From Prosthecobacter vanneervenii (lineage in GTDB: Bacteria > Verrucomicrobiota > Verrucomicrobiia > Verrucomicrobiales > Verrucomicrobiaceae), in the NCBI RefSeq assembly GCF_014203095.1, contig NZ_JACHIG010000008.1, positions 62,001-126,000 of the forward strand: DNA of 64,000 bases, in the 5' to 3' direction. The position numbers and the translations under genes are program-made. The notes under the pieces were generated by a model, which made no database searches, was not told the DNA's origin, and worked only from the letters and a program-made list of their open reading frames with translations. Positions 26,101 through 32,398 of the stretch are shown one piece after another. The stretch's first letter is position 1, and each line of letters begins with the position of its first letter.

Positions 26101-27628
26101 TCACGAGGTCACACTCACGGGCCTCACCCCCGGCACCACATACTTTTACAGCATCGGCTCTCCCTACGACACGCTCGCAGGCGGAGATGCGGCCCACACC
26201 TTCACCACTCCGCCTGTGGCAGGCACCACGCCAAACACCCGCATATGGGTTCTGGGAGATGCAGGCACCGGCACCTCCAGCCAGACCAGCGTGCGAGACG
26301 CCTTCTACACCTGGACCGGCAGCCGTGACCCAAACCTCGTGCTCGAGCTTGGCGACAACGCCTACAATTCCGGTCTCGACAGCGAGTTCCAGACCAAAGT
26401 CTTCGACATCTACGGCAGCCTCATGAAGCGCGTGCCCTTCTGGTCCTGTCTCGGCAATCACGAGACCAGCCAGGCGACTTCGTTTGTCGACACCTATCCC
26501 TATTTCTCAGTCTACACCTTCCCGAAGAATGGCGAATGCGGCGGCGTGGCCTCTGGCTCGGAGCATTACTACTCCTTCGACTACGGCAACATCCACTTCA
26601 TCACTTTGGATTCGATGACCGCCAGCCGTTCCCCTTCGGGAGCCATGGCCACCTGGCTCAAGAATGATCTCGCCAGCACCACCCGCACCTGGATCATCTG
26701 CATCTTCCATCATCCGCCCTACACCAAAGGCTCTCACAATTCGGACACCGAGACCGAGCTCATGGAAATGCGCGCCAACATTCTCCCCATTCTGGAGAAT
26801 GGCGGTGTCGATCTCGTGCTCTGCGGTCACAGCCACTGCTATGAGCGCTCCTACCTGCTGGATGGGCATTATGGTCTCTCCAGCACGCTGACATCAGCGA
26901 TGAAGAAAAACGCGGGAGATGGCCGCCCTGCGGGCAATGGCGCCTACATCAAGCCTCTCACCGGCCCGCGCGACCACTTCGGCGCGGTCTACAGCGTGAC
27001 CGGCTCGGCAGGCCAGACCAGCGGCGGATCGCTCAATCACCCGGCCCATTACATCAGCCTCAATAACCTCGGCTCTCTGGTGCTGGATGTAAACGGCACC
27101 ACGCTGAACGCCACCTTCCTGCGCGAGACCGGTGCAGTTAACGACTCCTTCACACTCATCAAGCAAGGTGCCGCCGACTCTGATGGCGATGGCCTTACAG
27201 ATGAATTCGAAATTGCCAACGGCCTCAACCGCAACAGCTCGTCTGATGCCACTACAGACAGCGATGGCGACGGCATCAGCAATCTGGTGGAATTCGCTTT
27301 CGGCACCAATCCCAACAGCAGCGATCCTGGAAAGCTCGTGGTTTCAAACGGCACGATCATCAGCCGCGGCCAACCGGATGTCTCCATCACCAGTACGGCG
27401 ACGAGCGTCGACTTCCGCGCCGACTTCTGCCGCAGAAAAGATCAGTCCACCGCCGGCATCACCTACACCGTTCAGTTCAGCTCAGATCTCACCACCTGGC
27501 AGTCCAGCACCGTCACCCCCACCGTCATTGCAGACGACGGCATCTATGAGGTGGTCACCGTCAAATACCCCTTCTTCATCAATGGCCAGAAAGCACGGTT
27601 CTTCCGGGTCACGGTCACTCCAAACTAA
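20135..27628 (+). CDS. Giant modular secreted protein: LamG, Ig-like modules, two phosphoesterase domains
   Basis: 2497 residues with a signal peptide (MTSLRLTALFLAAMTCTSALYA). By eye, in order: an ENFDSMG jelly-roll-like domain (about 25-235), LamG-like (238-480), Ig-like (487-579), LamG-like (581-830), Ig-like (831-925), a calcineurin-type phosphoesterase (977-1270; DTQFYS, MGDIVQNGD, GNHDFG, LCGHVNGEGRR), a fibronectin-like domain, three Ig-like modules (1343-1618), a second ENFDSMG domain (1620-1840), Ig-like (1841-1935), and a purple-acid-phosphatase-like region (1936-2320; GDAGTG, ELGDNAYNSG, LGNHETSQ, FHHPPYTKG, CGHSHCYERS). Two calcium-binding DSDGDG repeats (about 2345-2395) precede a last beta-rich domain. 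Both phosphoesterase sites look largely intact. Probably a surface or extracellular phosphatase with carbohydrate-binding parts. Confidence 0.85.
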   Translation: MTSLRLTALFLAAMTCTSALYAANFNGIFVENFDSMGTSGTTPPSGWSVYGVFGGSSTTWTSSIPASAVAGGTLTTSLTAATTYTATSNTNGFNYATSTATSDRSLGTSPTTGAGVALQLSLTNTTGASVNSVQISYDTRAFTAATSANELPGYWLFYSLDNGTTWTNVSATNPTITTVPNTAGSYVTAPATITLGSAWASSGTLLLRWVDDNAQQTSPDQVIGLDNVTISLPVTTSSNQALLFNSNRYITMGAATATLGASNLTLECWFKRTGSGTATSTGTGGVTNAIPLVTKGRAEADGSNVDCNYFFGIDASTNKLCADFEAQAGVSGITAGQNYPIIGSTVIQNDTWYHAAVTYDTSTYTWNLYLNGVLDATFTNPTGAAPRNDSIQHFGIGTAMTSTGAAAGWFQGVIDEVRVWNIARTATQIAASKSSEITTATTGLLARYGLNEGTGTSVSNTVGTAGAPTGTLTNSPMWINGAPFNTNVAPTAALTAPATGTTATVSAGVSLTATASDTDGTVAQVEFLRDGSVVGTVTSSPYTFTDSTVTAGVHTYAARATDNGGAATTSSTVTVSVLTSATKTALLFDGVNDYVTMGVAPELNAGGPPSNGFTLECWFRKEGTGVTSSSGNGGVTGVPLFGKGRGEAENSNVDCNYFFGINTSGLLVADFEAYPATGITGGQNYPITGSNTPITNNVWHHAAATYDGNSATWTLYLDGVSVGTATAAAGALPRYDSIQHFGIGAAFTSAGVAEGAFAGRIDEVRVWNYARSASEIAGAKDYEIASATGLIGRYGLNEGTGTTTANSVGTGAPVGTMTNGPLWVDGAAFTPNILPTVSLDAPTAAYTGTAPATVHFAATASDSDGSITKVEFYNGSTKVGESTSAPFAYDWAAVAAGDYTLSARAIDNQGGTTTSATVSITVSPNPNKAPVIALTAPVDNASGLGSSTNLNVSLSDPEGDAMTVTFYGRKTTPSTPGADFSFIAVPDTQFYSENTGRNASGGSSGAVVSLFNAQTQWMVDNRSTRNIAFVSHMGDIVQNGDTYQQEWINADGAMKKIESQTNTLRAYGIPWGGAPGNHDFGTGGGTGTTTYYNQYFGTNRWAGRNYYGGNFGTTNNSNYEFFSASGLDFIVIHLEYNAGAVSSYQAMLDWADALLKAYPNRRAIVTSHWIVNTGNPATFSTQGQAIYDNLKDNPNLFLMLCGHVNGEGRRSDTYQGRTVYSILQDYQDIVDGGRAFMRIYTFSPANNQITVESYSPTLNRAVNASDSVPSWTAAYTLPYNMQSSLTDWVPLGTASVSAGGTSASLNWTGLEAGGSYEWYATVTDTINTATSTTRRFSTAANSLPAVAVTSPADGSGVALNTAITINASASDTDGTVAKVEFFDADTKLGEDTSAPYSFAWSNATAGNHTLTAVATDNSGGSTLSAPVVISVNNTPPTVALTEPDPGEIFDSPASIYMTADAADTDGTVARVEYYANGTKVGEATTSPYAFFWNNVYTGSYTLTAKAIDDGGASTTSAVRTVSVTNTDNVAPTAAITSPAGGVAYAGGITITASAADTDGTITKVEFFNGSTKLGEATTAPYSLLWSSVAVGTYTLTVTSTDNDGAATTSSPVTINVQAAPLSFSENFDSMGTSGTSPPSGWSMKNANSGTTNATWTDSIPIPGNGTNSVSAMVAASGALTANSAPSATNNNGYNAQGASSTDRVLCTSPTSVAGVAIQWQLTNTGSTTITALNIGYDTRRYTAASTANELPGYWLFYSLDNGTTWTNVSDLNPTLSGSGVQVPNTVGVTTISPAYFPLSSGWAAGATLLLRWVDDNAVATSPDQIIGLDNVTLSAAGAQIGSAPSVAVTAPLATDAFTAPATINISASASDTDGTITKVEFYNGATKLGEASTSPYGYAWSGVASGSYSLTARATDNDGNITISSAVAITVNAAPGSGTLTRAAYLQQAGPTTMTIRWRSSQSIVGRVRYGSSAASLTSIADETAAATDHEVTLTGLTPGTTYFYSIGSPYDTLAGGDAAHTFTTPPVAGTTPNTRIWVLGDAGTGTSSQTSVRDAFYTWTGSRDPNLVLELGDNAYNSGLDSEFQTKVFDIYGSLMKRVPFWSCLGNHETSQATSFVDTYPYFSVYTFPKNGECGGVASGSEHYYSFDYGNIHFITLDSMTASRSPSGAMATWLKNDLASTTRTWIICIFHHPPYTKGSHNSDTETELMEMRANILPILENGGVDLVLCGHSHCYERSYLLDGHYGLSSTLTSAMKKNAGDGRPAGNGAYIKPLTGPRDHFGAVYSVTGSAGQTSGGSLNHPAHYISLNNLGSLVLDVNGTTLNATFLRETGAVNDSFTLIKQGAADSDGDGLTDEFEIANGLNRNSSSDATTDSDGDGISNLVEFAFGTNPNSSDPGKLVVSNGTIISRGQPDVSITSTATSVDFRADFCRRKDQSTAGITYTVQFSSDLTTWQSSTVTPTVIADDGIYEVVTVKYPFFINGQKARFFRVTVTPN
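20582..20640 (+). repeat. Direct repeat copy A within the giant gene
   Basis: This 59-base segment in the first ENFDSMG domain (encoding ELPGYWLFYSLDNGTTWTN) is nearly identical to 25379-25437 in the second, differing at only a few third positions. This indicates recent duplication or gene conversion between the two domains. Confidence 0.75.
25379..25437 (+). repeat. Direct repeat copy B within the giant gene
   Basis: Partner of 20582-20640. A second identical stretch of 26 bases is shared by the two LamG-like domains (21044-21069 and 22088-22113, encoding NVDCNYFFG). Confidence 0.75.
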
Positions 27629-27664
27629 GGTCTGCAAACGCCACATACCCACCCTGCCACAGAT

Positions 27665-28273
27665 ATGAAGCGCCTATTCCTCGCACTCATCCTTGTTCTG
27701 CCCGGTTTCTCCCCTGCTGTGAATGCGGCCGTCATCTACAGCGGCCTGCAAAACATCGCCATTCCCACCACCTTTGACGGTGTTTATGTCAACATCGACA
27801 ATGCCGCCACCAGTTCCTCCACCATCACCGGCTGGGACATCAATCCATTCTTTGGTGGCGCTGGCATCGCCAACAGTTCGGTCTTTCAGCCGGCACGCAC
27901 GGGCACGGGCAACAGTGATCCCATCGTGCGGTTGAACGGCGGAGACATCGTCGGCAGTGCGTTGAACTTCTCCTCCGGCTTCGGCGGCTCGGGCGATCCG
28001 GTTTCCCACCTCGGCTCAGGCCCGGGTCAGTTTGCACCAAGGCAGGAGGGTTACCTTGGCTTTCGCTTCTACACAGACTCCAGCACGGGCCCCTACTATG
28101 GCTGGATGCGCGTCATCCTCACGGCCAATTCCTCGGGCGGTTTGATCGAAGACTGGTCCTATGACGACAGCGGCTCCGCCATCACCATTCCTATCACAGC
28201 CGCTCCTGAGCCCTCACGCGCTCTCTTCCTCATGCTGGGCTGTCTGGCCGCCGGTTTTCGGCGGCGGCGTTGA
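27665..28273 (+). CDS. PEP-CTERM sorting-signal protein
   Basis: 202 residues: an N-terminal signal peptide (MKRLFLALILVLPGFSPAVNA), a Gly/Ser-rich beta-type body, and a C-terminal tail APEPSRALFLMLGCLAAGFRRRR, that is PEP, one membrane segment and a run of Arg. This is the PEP-CTERM arrangement recognised by an exosortase (none seen in the window) and often linked to exopolysaccharide or biofilm matrix. The body resembles proteins reading YLGFRFYTDSSTGPYYGWMR, common in such secreted proteins, and has no recognisable catalytic motif. It starts 36 bases after the giant gene on the same strand. Confidence 0.85.
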   Translation: MKRLFLALILVLPGFSPAVNAAVIYSGLQNIAIPTTFDGVYVNIDNAATSSSTITGWDINPFFGGAGIANSSVFQPARTGTGNSDPIVRLNGGDIVGSALNFSSGFGGSGDPVSHLGSGPGQFAPRQEGYLGFRFYTDSSTGPYYGWMRVILTANSSGGLIEDWSYDDSGSAITIPITAAPEPSRALFLMLGCLAAGFRRRR

Positions 28274-28274
28274 G

Positions 28275-28823
28275 TCACCTCATCGCCTTCTTCAGTTCCC
28301 AGGCCAGTTCCTGAGGCGTCCAGGCATTGCCCTCAAACACATGCTGCACTCGCCCCTCGGCATCGATCACCACCGTACGCAGATTGTGGTCGATCATCCC
28401 GTCTTTCGACCGCACCTCCAGCCCAAACCACGCCCCCAGCCTGCTTAGCACATCCGGCCTAGCTGTGGCAAAGGTCCACCGCGAGGAGTCCGCACCGTGG
28501 GCTCTGGCATACGCCAGCAGCTTCTCAGGCGTGTCATGTTCAGGATCAAATGAGACCGAAAGCAGGTGCCAGTTTTGGTCTGCGCTCATGTCACGCTGCA
28601 CAGCGGCGAAATGCGCCGTCATGCGCGGACAGTAATCTTTCAGAGGGCAGCGGGTGAAGATGAACGTCAGCGCCAGCGCCTGTCCTTTAAACTGGCACAG
28701 CTTCATCTCTCTCCCGTTTGTATCCGTGAGCGTGCAGTCCGGCACGGAGTCTCCCGTCGTCAGAGCCGCAACTTCAGACATAGCCAGCACGGTGCACATC
28801 ACCAGACACGAGAGCAGTTTCAT
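28275..28823 (-). CDS. SCO1/SenC-family copper or redox protein
   Basis: 182 residues from the ATG at 28823, where a signal peptide begins (MKLLSCLVMCTVLAMSEVAA); in-frame extensions upstream overlap the divergent gene. Thioredoxin-like SCO fold: VPDCTLTDTNGREM, ALTFIFTRCPLKDYCPRM, and the conserved His region MIDHNLRTVVIDAEG. The Cys pair is spaced CX5C rather than the CX3C of classical Sco1. SCO proteins deliver copper to cytochrome oxidase or other copper enzymes, or act as thiol oxidoreductases. It is divergent from a multicopper oxidase gene 99 bases away, which fits a copper role. Confidence 0.85.
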   Translation of the reverse strand: MKLLSCLVMCTVLAMSEVAALTTGDSVPDCTLTDTNGREMKLCQFKGQALALTFIFTRCPLKDYCPRMTAHFAAVQRDMSADQNWHLLSVSFDPEHDTPEKLLAYARAHGADSSRWTFATARPDVLSRLGAWFGLEVRSKDGMIDHNLRTVVIDAEGRVQHVFEGNAWTPQELAWELKKAMR

Positions 28824-28880
28824 GTCATACCACTGCATCAGCCCGCCGGATGCATAAGCAACAGTTTTGACACAGGTGGT

Positions 28881-28898
28881 GCCTTGCTCCTCCAAGGC
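28881..28898. promoter_or_regulatory. Dyad between the SCO1-like and multicopper oxidase genes
   Basis: GCCTTG-CTCCTC-CAAGGC has perfect 6-base arms and lies 24 bases before the oxidase ATG and 57 before the SCO1-like ATG. The CCTT...AAGG form is reminiscent of MerR/CueR-type copper operators, but the spacing and core are not a clear match. Confidence 0.35.
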
Positions 28899-28922
28899 GC
28901 TGCCTGCACTACCCTTTTTATT

Positions 28923-30491
28923 ATGCGGTTGCTCGTCGTTTTCAGCATGGTGCTTGTCGGTTTTGCATCCCAAGTGCTCGCCCAGGTCCCCGCGATCAAA
29001 CCCACCGTGACTCCTGAAATGGGAGACGTTGGCGGCAAACTTTTCGGCAAGCCTCCTGATCCCGCCAAAACACGCCACTACTACATCGCCGCAGAGCCCG
29101 TGCAGTGGGACTACGCACCTTGGGGAAATGACCCGGTCTGCGGTCGCACACTACCGCCCCCAGTGCAGGATCACCGGCCGGTCAGCAAGCTGCGCTACGT
29201 GCAGTACACAGATGCCACCTTCACCGCCCGTGTCTTCCCCACCGATCGCCTCGGCATTCTCGGCCCAGTGTTGCGCGGCGTGGTCGGGGAGACGCTGGCC
29301 GTCACCTTCCTTAACCGCACCCCACAGCCTCTCTCCATGCATCCTCATGGCGTTCTTTATGACAAAGACAACGAAGGTGTCCTTGATCAGCTGTCGCCAG
29401 GACTTGGTGCCGCCATCGCACCTGAGGCCAGGTTTACCTATATGTGGCAGCTCGATGAGTCATCGGGCCCTGCGCCTTCAGAGCCCAGCTCCAAAGGCTG
29501 GCTTTACCACAGCCACGTCACCGGCGACAGCGAAGTCAATCAAGGGCTGGTCGGCTTCATCATCGTCACCGATCCCAAGCGGGCGCGCCCCGACGGCACC
29601 CCGGCGGATGTGGATCGCGAAATGGCTGGCCTGTTTATGATCTTCGATGAAAGCGGCCTGGATGCAGACGCCCTGGAGGCTCTGGAATACGCCAACCTCC
29701 CAGGTGCCAATCCTCAGCAGCGAAGCTGGGCCGAAACTCAGCAGGTCATCGAGGCCGGAAGCCGCCACTGCATCAACGGGCTCGTTTTCGGCAATCTGAC
29801 CGGCCAGGACATGAATGAAGGCGAACGCGTCCGCTGGTATCTCTTCGGCCTGGGTTCTGAAGACGACTTCCATACCGCGCACTGGCACGGCGCACGTGTC
29901 ATGGAGGATGCACGCCGCCGTACCGATGTGGTCGAGTTGCTGCCTGCCTCCATGAAAGTGGCCGACATGAAAGCATCCAGCCCCGGTTCCTGGCTATACC
30001 ACTGCCATGTGTCAGAGCACATGCTGGAGGGCATGTACGCCCGCTACACCATTCATCCCAAAACAGGTCAGGGAGCCAGCCGCGAACCAGCCGTGGCTTT
30101 CTTCGGCGCTTCAAAGGGCGACTCCATGCGCATCACCCACGCGGAACTCTCGGAAAGCACCAAGCTGCGGCTCGCAGGAGCCGTCACCGTCTTTGAGGCA
30201 TTTTCCATTTTCAATCAGCCTCTAAGCCTGGAGCTAGCGGGCCAGACCCTCCTGTTCCAGCCGGATCGCACCGGCCTCGCCACCAGCGGCCAGAACACGC
30301 TGCGCATCCGCAACGTCAACCCCTACGGCATTGTCTATGGCGGAAAGATGGAGTTCGAAATCCTTCTCCAAGGCCCTGCCTGGCAGCCGGTCATTGCAAA
30401 GCTGAAACCCTCTGAGAACATGCCGGTTAAGCTCCGCATAGGCGGAGCCCTTCACCAGACCCAGACTCGTCCGGTTTGGATCAGGCCCTGA
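28923..30491 (+). CDS. Multicopper oxidase
   Basis: 522 residues from the ATG at 28923, which opens a signal peptide (MRLLVVFSMVLVGFASQVLA). Copper ligands are in order: SMHPHGVLYDKDNEG, WLYHSHVTGDSEV, DDFHTAHWHGARV and WLYHCHVSEHMLEGMY, the last being the type 1/trinuclear HCHxxxH motif followed by Met. The cupredoxin arrangement resembles the bacterial hephaestin/ceruloplasmin-like group. About 100 residues after the last copper motif (from about 380) form an extra C-terminal domain. It likely oxidises Cu(I), Fe(II) or an organic substrate in the periplasm. Convergent with the J-like gene. Confidence 0.9.
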   Translation: MRLLVVFSMVLVGFASQVLAQVPAIKPTVTPEMGDVGGKLFGKPPDPAKTRHYYIAAEPVQWDYAPWGNDPVCGRTLPPPVQDHRPVSKLRYVQYTDATFTARVFPTDRLGILGPVLRGVVGETLAVTFLNRTPQPLSMHPHGVLYDKDNEGVLDQLSPGLGAAIAPEARFTYMWQLDESSGPAPSEPSSKGWLYHSHVTGDSEVNQGLVGFIIVTDPKRARPDGTPADVDREMAGLFMIFDESGLDADALEALEYANLPGANPQQRSWAETQQVIEAGSRHCINGLVFGNLTGQDMNEGERVRWYLFGLGSEDDFHTAHWHGARVMEDARRRTDVVELLPASMKVADMKASSPGSWLYHCHVSEHMLEGMYARYTIHPKTGQGASREPAVAFFGASKGDSMRITHAELSESTKLRLAGAVTVFEAFSIFNQPLSLELAGQTLLFQPDRTGLATSGQNTLRIRNVNPYGIVYGGKMEFEILLQGPAWQPVIAKLKPSENMPVKLRIGGALHQTQTRPVWIRP

Positions 30492-30510
30492 GGCTTGTCG
30501 GGCTCTCAGA

Positions 30511-30846
30511 TCAGATCTCGCCAAAATGCTTCTCACGCATCTGCACGATGGCGTCCAGCATCCGCTCCGCCTCGCTGCGCAGTTTCGCGTCCAGGCTGGA
30601 GGCGCTGCGGTTGTAGCGTCGGAAGAGCAGCTTCAGCTGCGCCTTCACCTCGTCCTTGGACATCTTGGGCGTGATACCGCAGAGTTCTTCCGGGCTCTTA
30701 GGTGGCTCCGCTTTGGCGGCGGCTGGAGCAGAAACTTTGCTCACCTTGTCCAGCAGCGTGCCCTCTTTGGCGGCGGCTGGTTTGGCCTCGGTGGCTTTGG
30801 CGGAGCTGCCGAGAGATTTGGAGAGAGATTTGAGGATCTTAAACAT
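30511..30846 (-). CDS. Small J-domain-like protein without HPD
   Basis: 111 residues. The first 50 are a basic, Ala/Lys-rich tail (MFKILKSLSKSLGSSAKATE). The rest (CGITPKMSKDEVKAQLKLLF, RRYN, then EAERMLDAIVQMREKHFG) lines up with a J domain: the LGV-x-P start, helix II EEIKKAYRKLALKYHPD and helix III. The HPD tripeptide that triggers Hsp70 ATPase is replaced by NRS. The gene lies 27 bases after the Hsp70 gene and has a good Shine-Dalgarno (30855-30860), one of few in the window. It may hold or inhibit the Hsp70 rather than stimulate it. The J resemblance is my alignment by eye. Confidence 0.6.
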   Translation of the reverse strand: MFKILKSLSKSLGSSAKATEAKPAAAKEGTLLDKVSKVSAPAAAKAEPPKSPEELCGITPKMSKDEVKAQLKLLFRRYNRSASSLDAKLRSEAERMLDAIVQMREKHFGEI

Positions 30847-30854
30847 GGTGTTGG

Positions 30855-30860
30855 CTCCTT
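30855..30860 (-). promoter_or_regulatory. Ribosome binding site of the J-like gene
   Basis: On the minus strand AAGGAG lies 8 bases before the ATG at 30846, ideal spacing. It is notable because almost no other start in the window has such a sequence. Confidence 0.7.
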
Positions 30861-30873
30861 CTTGGGCTGGCGG

Positions 30874-32364
30874 TTACTCAATGCGCATCGCGCGAAGATG
30901 ATGGCTGCGGCGTTTCAGCTCCTCGTCGGAGAGCACTCCCGCACCCTTGTAGGTCACGGCCACCTCCTTGCTGCGGCCCGACTGCTTGTCCACCACCAGT
31001 GCACGCACGCGCTGGTTCTCATCGTAGCTGAAGGTCACCGCCACCTCGCAGCCCTTCGGGCGGTTCGGCGGCACATCCAGCGTCAGGCGGCCGATGACAT
31101 CGACAAACTTTGCGTCTTCATCCTCCCCTTGGGTGATGTCCACCTCGATCACGCGCTCATTGTCCTCGGAGGTCTGATACACCTGCGTGCGTGAGCACGG
31201 GATCGGCGTGTTCTTCGGAATCACGATGGAGTTCATGAGCTTCTCCTCCTTCGTCTTGGCATTGTACACCATCGCCAGCGTACCGTAGCTCGCGTTGCAC
31301 ACTTCCTGGATGCGGGAGGACTTCTTGGCAAACAAGGCCGCGCCCAGCGCCACGCACTCGTCCACATTCCCGCACGATTTTGGCGTCTTGCCAAACATCT
31401 TTTCCAGCATCGACTTCACCTTCGGGATACGCGTGGAGCCGCCCACCAGTACCACGTGGTCAATGTCAGAGGGCTTCAGCTTCGCGGAATCCAGCGCCTG
31501 CTCCACCAGGAAGACGGAGCGGGTCAGCATGTTCCGGATCATCTTCTCAAACTGGTCGCGGCTCAGGTCAATGCGTGCAATGCCGCTGTTCGTGTCATTC
31601 GCCACAGTGTCGTTCACACGCTGCAGCTTGGAGAGCATCTTCTTCGCATCCTCCGTAGCCTGCAGCACCCGGCGGCGATGGCGCTCGCCGCTGTAGAGCG
31701 CTGCACCAGTCTGTTTCTTGTACTGCTCCTCGTAGGCTTCCAGCAGGATGTCGTCAAAGTTGCTGCCTCCCAGATGGCGCGCACCTTCGGAGGTCAGGAT
31801 CTTGATGCTGTCGCCATCCACGTCCAGGATCGTCGTGTCCAGCGTGCCGCCGCCCATGTCAAACACCAGGATGCGCCCCTTCACCCCTTGGGAGTGGGCG
31901 TAGTAAACCGCAGCCGCAGTCGGCTCGTTCACCAGCCGCCGCACCTTCATGCCCGCCATTTCAGCGGCGGCGATGGTGCTCTTGCGGGCCAGTTCGTTAA
32001 AGTTCGCCGGAACGGTGATCACCACCTCGTTGATGTCTCCGCAGATCTTGGAGCAGTCGCGCTTCAGCTTGGAAAGGATCAGCGCGGAGATTTCCGCCGG
32101 GGTCCACTTCTTGCCATCGATCTCCACCAGATGCTCCGGATCGTCCATGTATCGCTTGATCTGGAAAATGGTGCGGTCCGGCTCTCCACCATCACGCGCA
32201 GCACTGCCCACCAGCTTCACATCTTCATGCGACTCAAAGAACACCACCGAGGGGGTAAGGCGCTCACCATCAGCATTCGGCACGATCTCCGGATTGCCAT
32301 CAGGTTTGAGATAAGCCAGCCCTGAAAGGGTGGTGCCTAGATCGATTCCAACGTATTCAGCCAT
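30874..32364 (-). CDS. Hsp70-family chaperone lacking the C-terminal lid
   Basis: 496 residues from the ATG at 32364. The nucleotide-binding domain (about 1-370) has the actin/Hsp70 signatures YVGIDLGTTLSGLAYL, NEPTAAAVYYAH, VFDMGGGTLDTTILD and VLVGGSTRIPKVKSML. A beta-type substrate domain follows (IPKNTPIPCSRTQVYQTSED, then LTLDVPPNRPKGCEVAVTF), but the protein ends at MRIE without the roughly 100-residue helical lid of DnaK (about 640 residues). It lies 34 bases after the FHA/GrpE-like gene and 27 before the J-like gene, so it is the central part of a dedicated three-gene operon and not the housekeeping DnaK. Confidence 0.9.
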   Translation of the reverse strand: MAEYVGIDLGTTLSGLAYLKPDGNPEIVPNADGERLTPSVVFFESHEDVKLVGSAARDGGEPDRTIFQIKRYMDDPEHLVEIDGKKWTPAEISALILSKLKRDCSKICGDINEVVITVPANFNELARKSTIAAAEMAGMKVRRLVNEPTAAAVYYAHSQGVKGRILVFDMGGGTLDTTILDVDGDSIKILTSEGARHLGGSNFDDILLEAYEEQYKKQTGAALYSGERHRRRVLQATEDAKKMLSKLQRVNDTVANDTNSGIARIDLSRDQFEKMIRNMLTRSVFLVEQALDSAKLKPSDIDHVVLVGGSTRIPKVKSMLEKMFGKTPKSCGNVDECVALGAALFAKKSSRIQEVCNASYGTLAMVYNAKTKEEKLMNSIVIPKNTPIPCSRTQVYQTSEDNERVIEVDITQGEDEDAKFVDVIGRLTLDVPPNRPKGCEVAVTFSYDENQRVRALVVDKQSGRSKEVAVTYKGAGVLSDEELKRRSHHLRAMRIE

Positions 32365-32398
32365 AACAATGTGTGTGTGAAAGATTCCGGATGCGGGG

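Noticed and set aside
20135-27628. Repetitive DNA in the giant gene as a possible CRISPR or tandem mobile array
   Set aside because: The repeats are in-frame protein modules of 90-250 residues with variable spacing, not short identical repeats with unique spacers.
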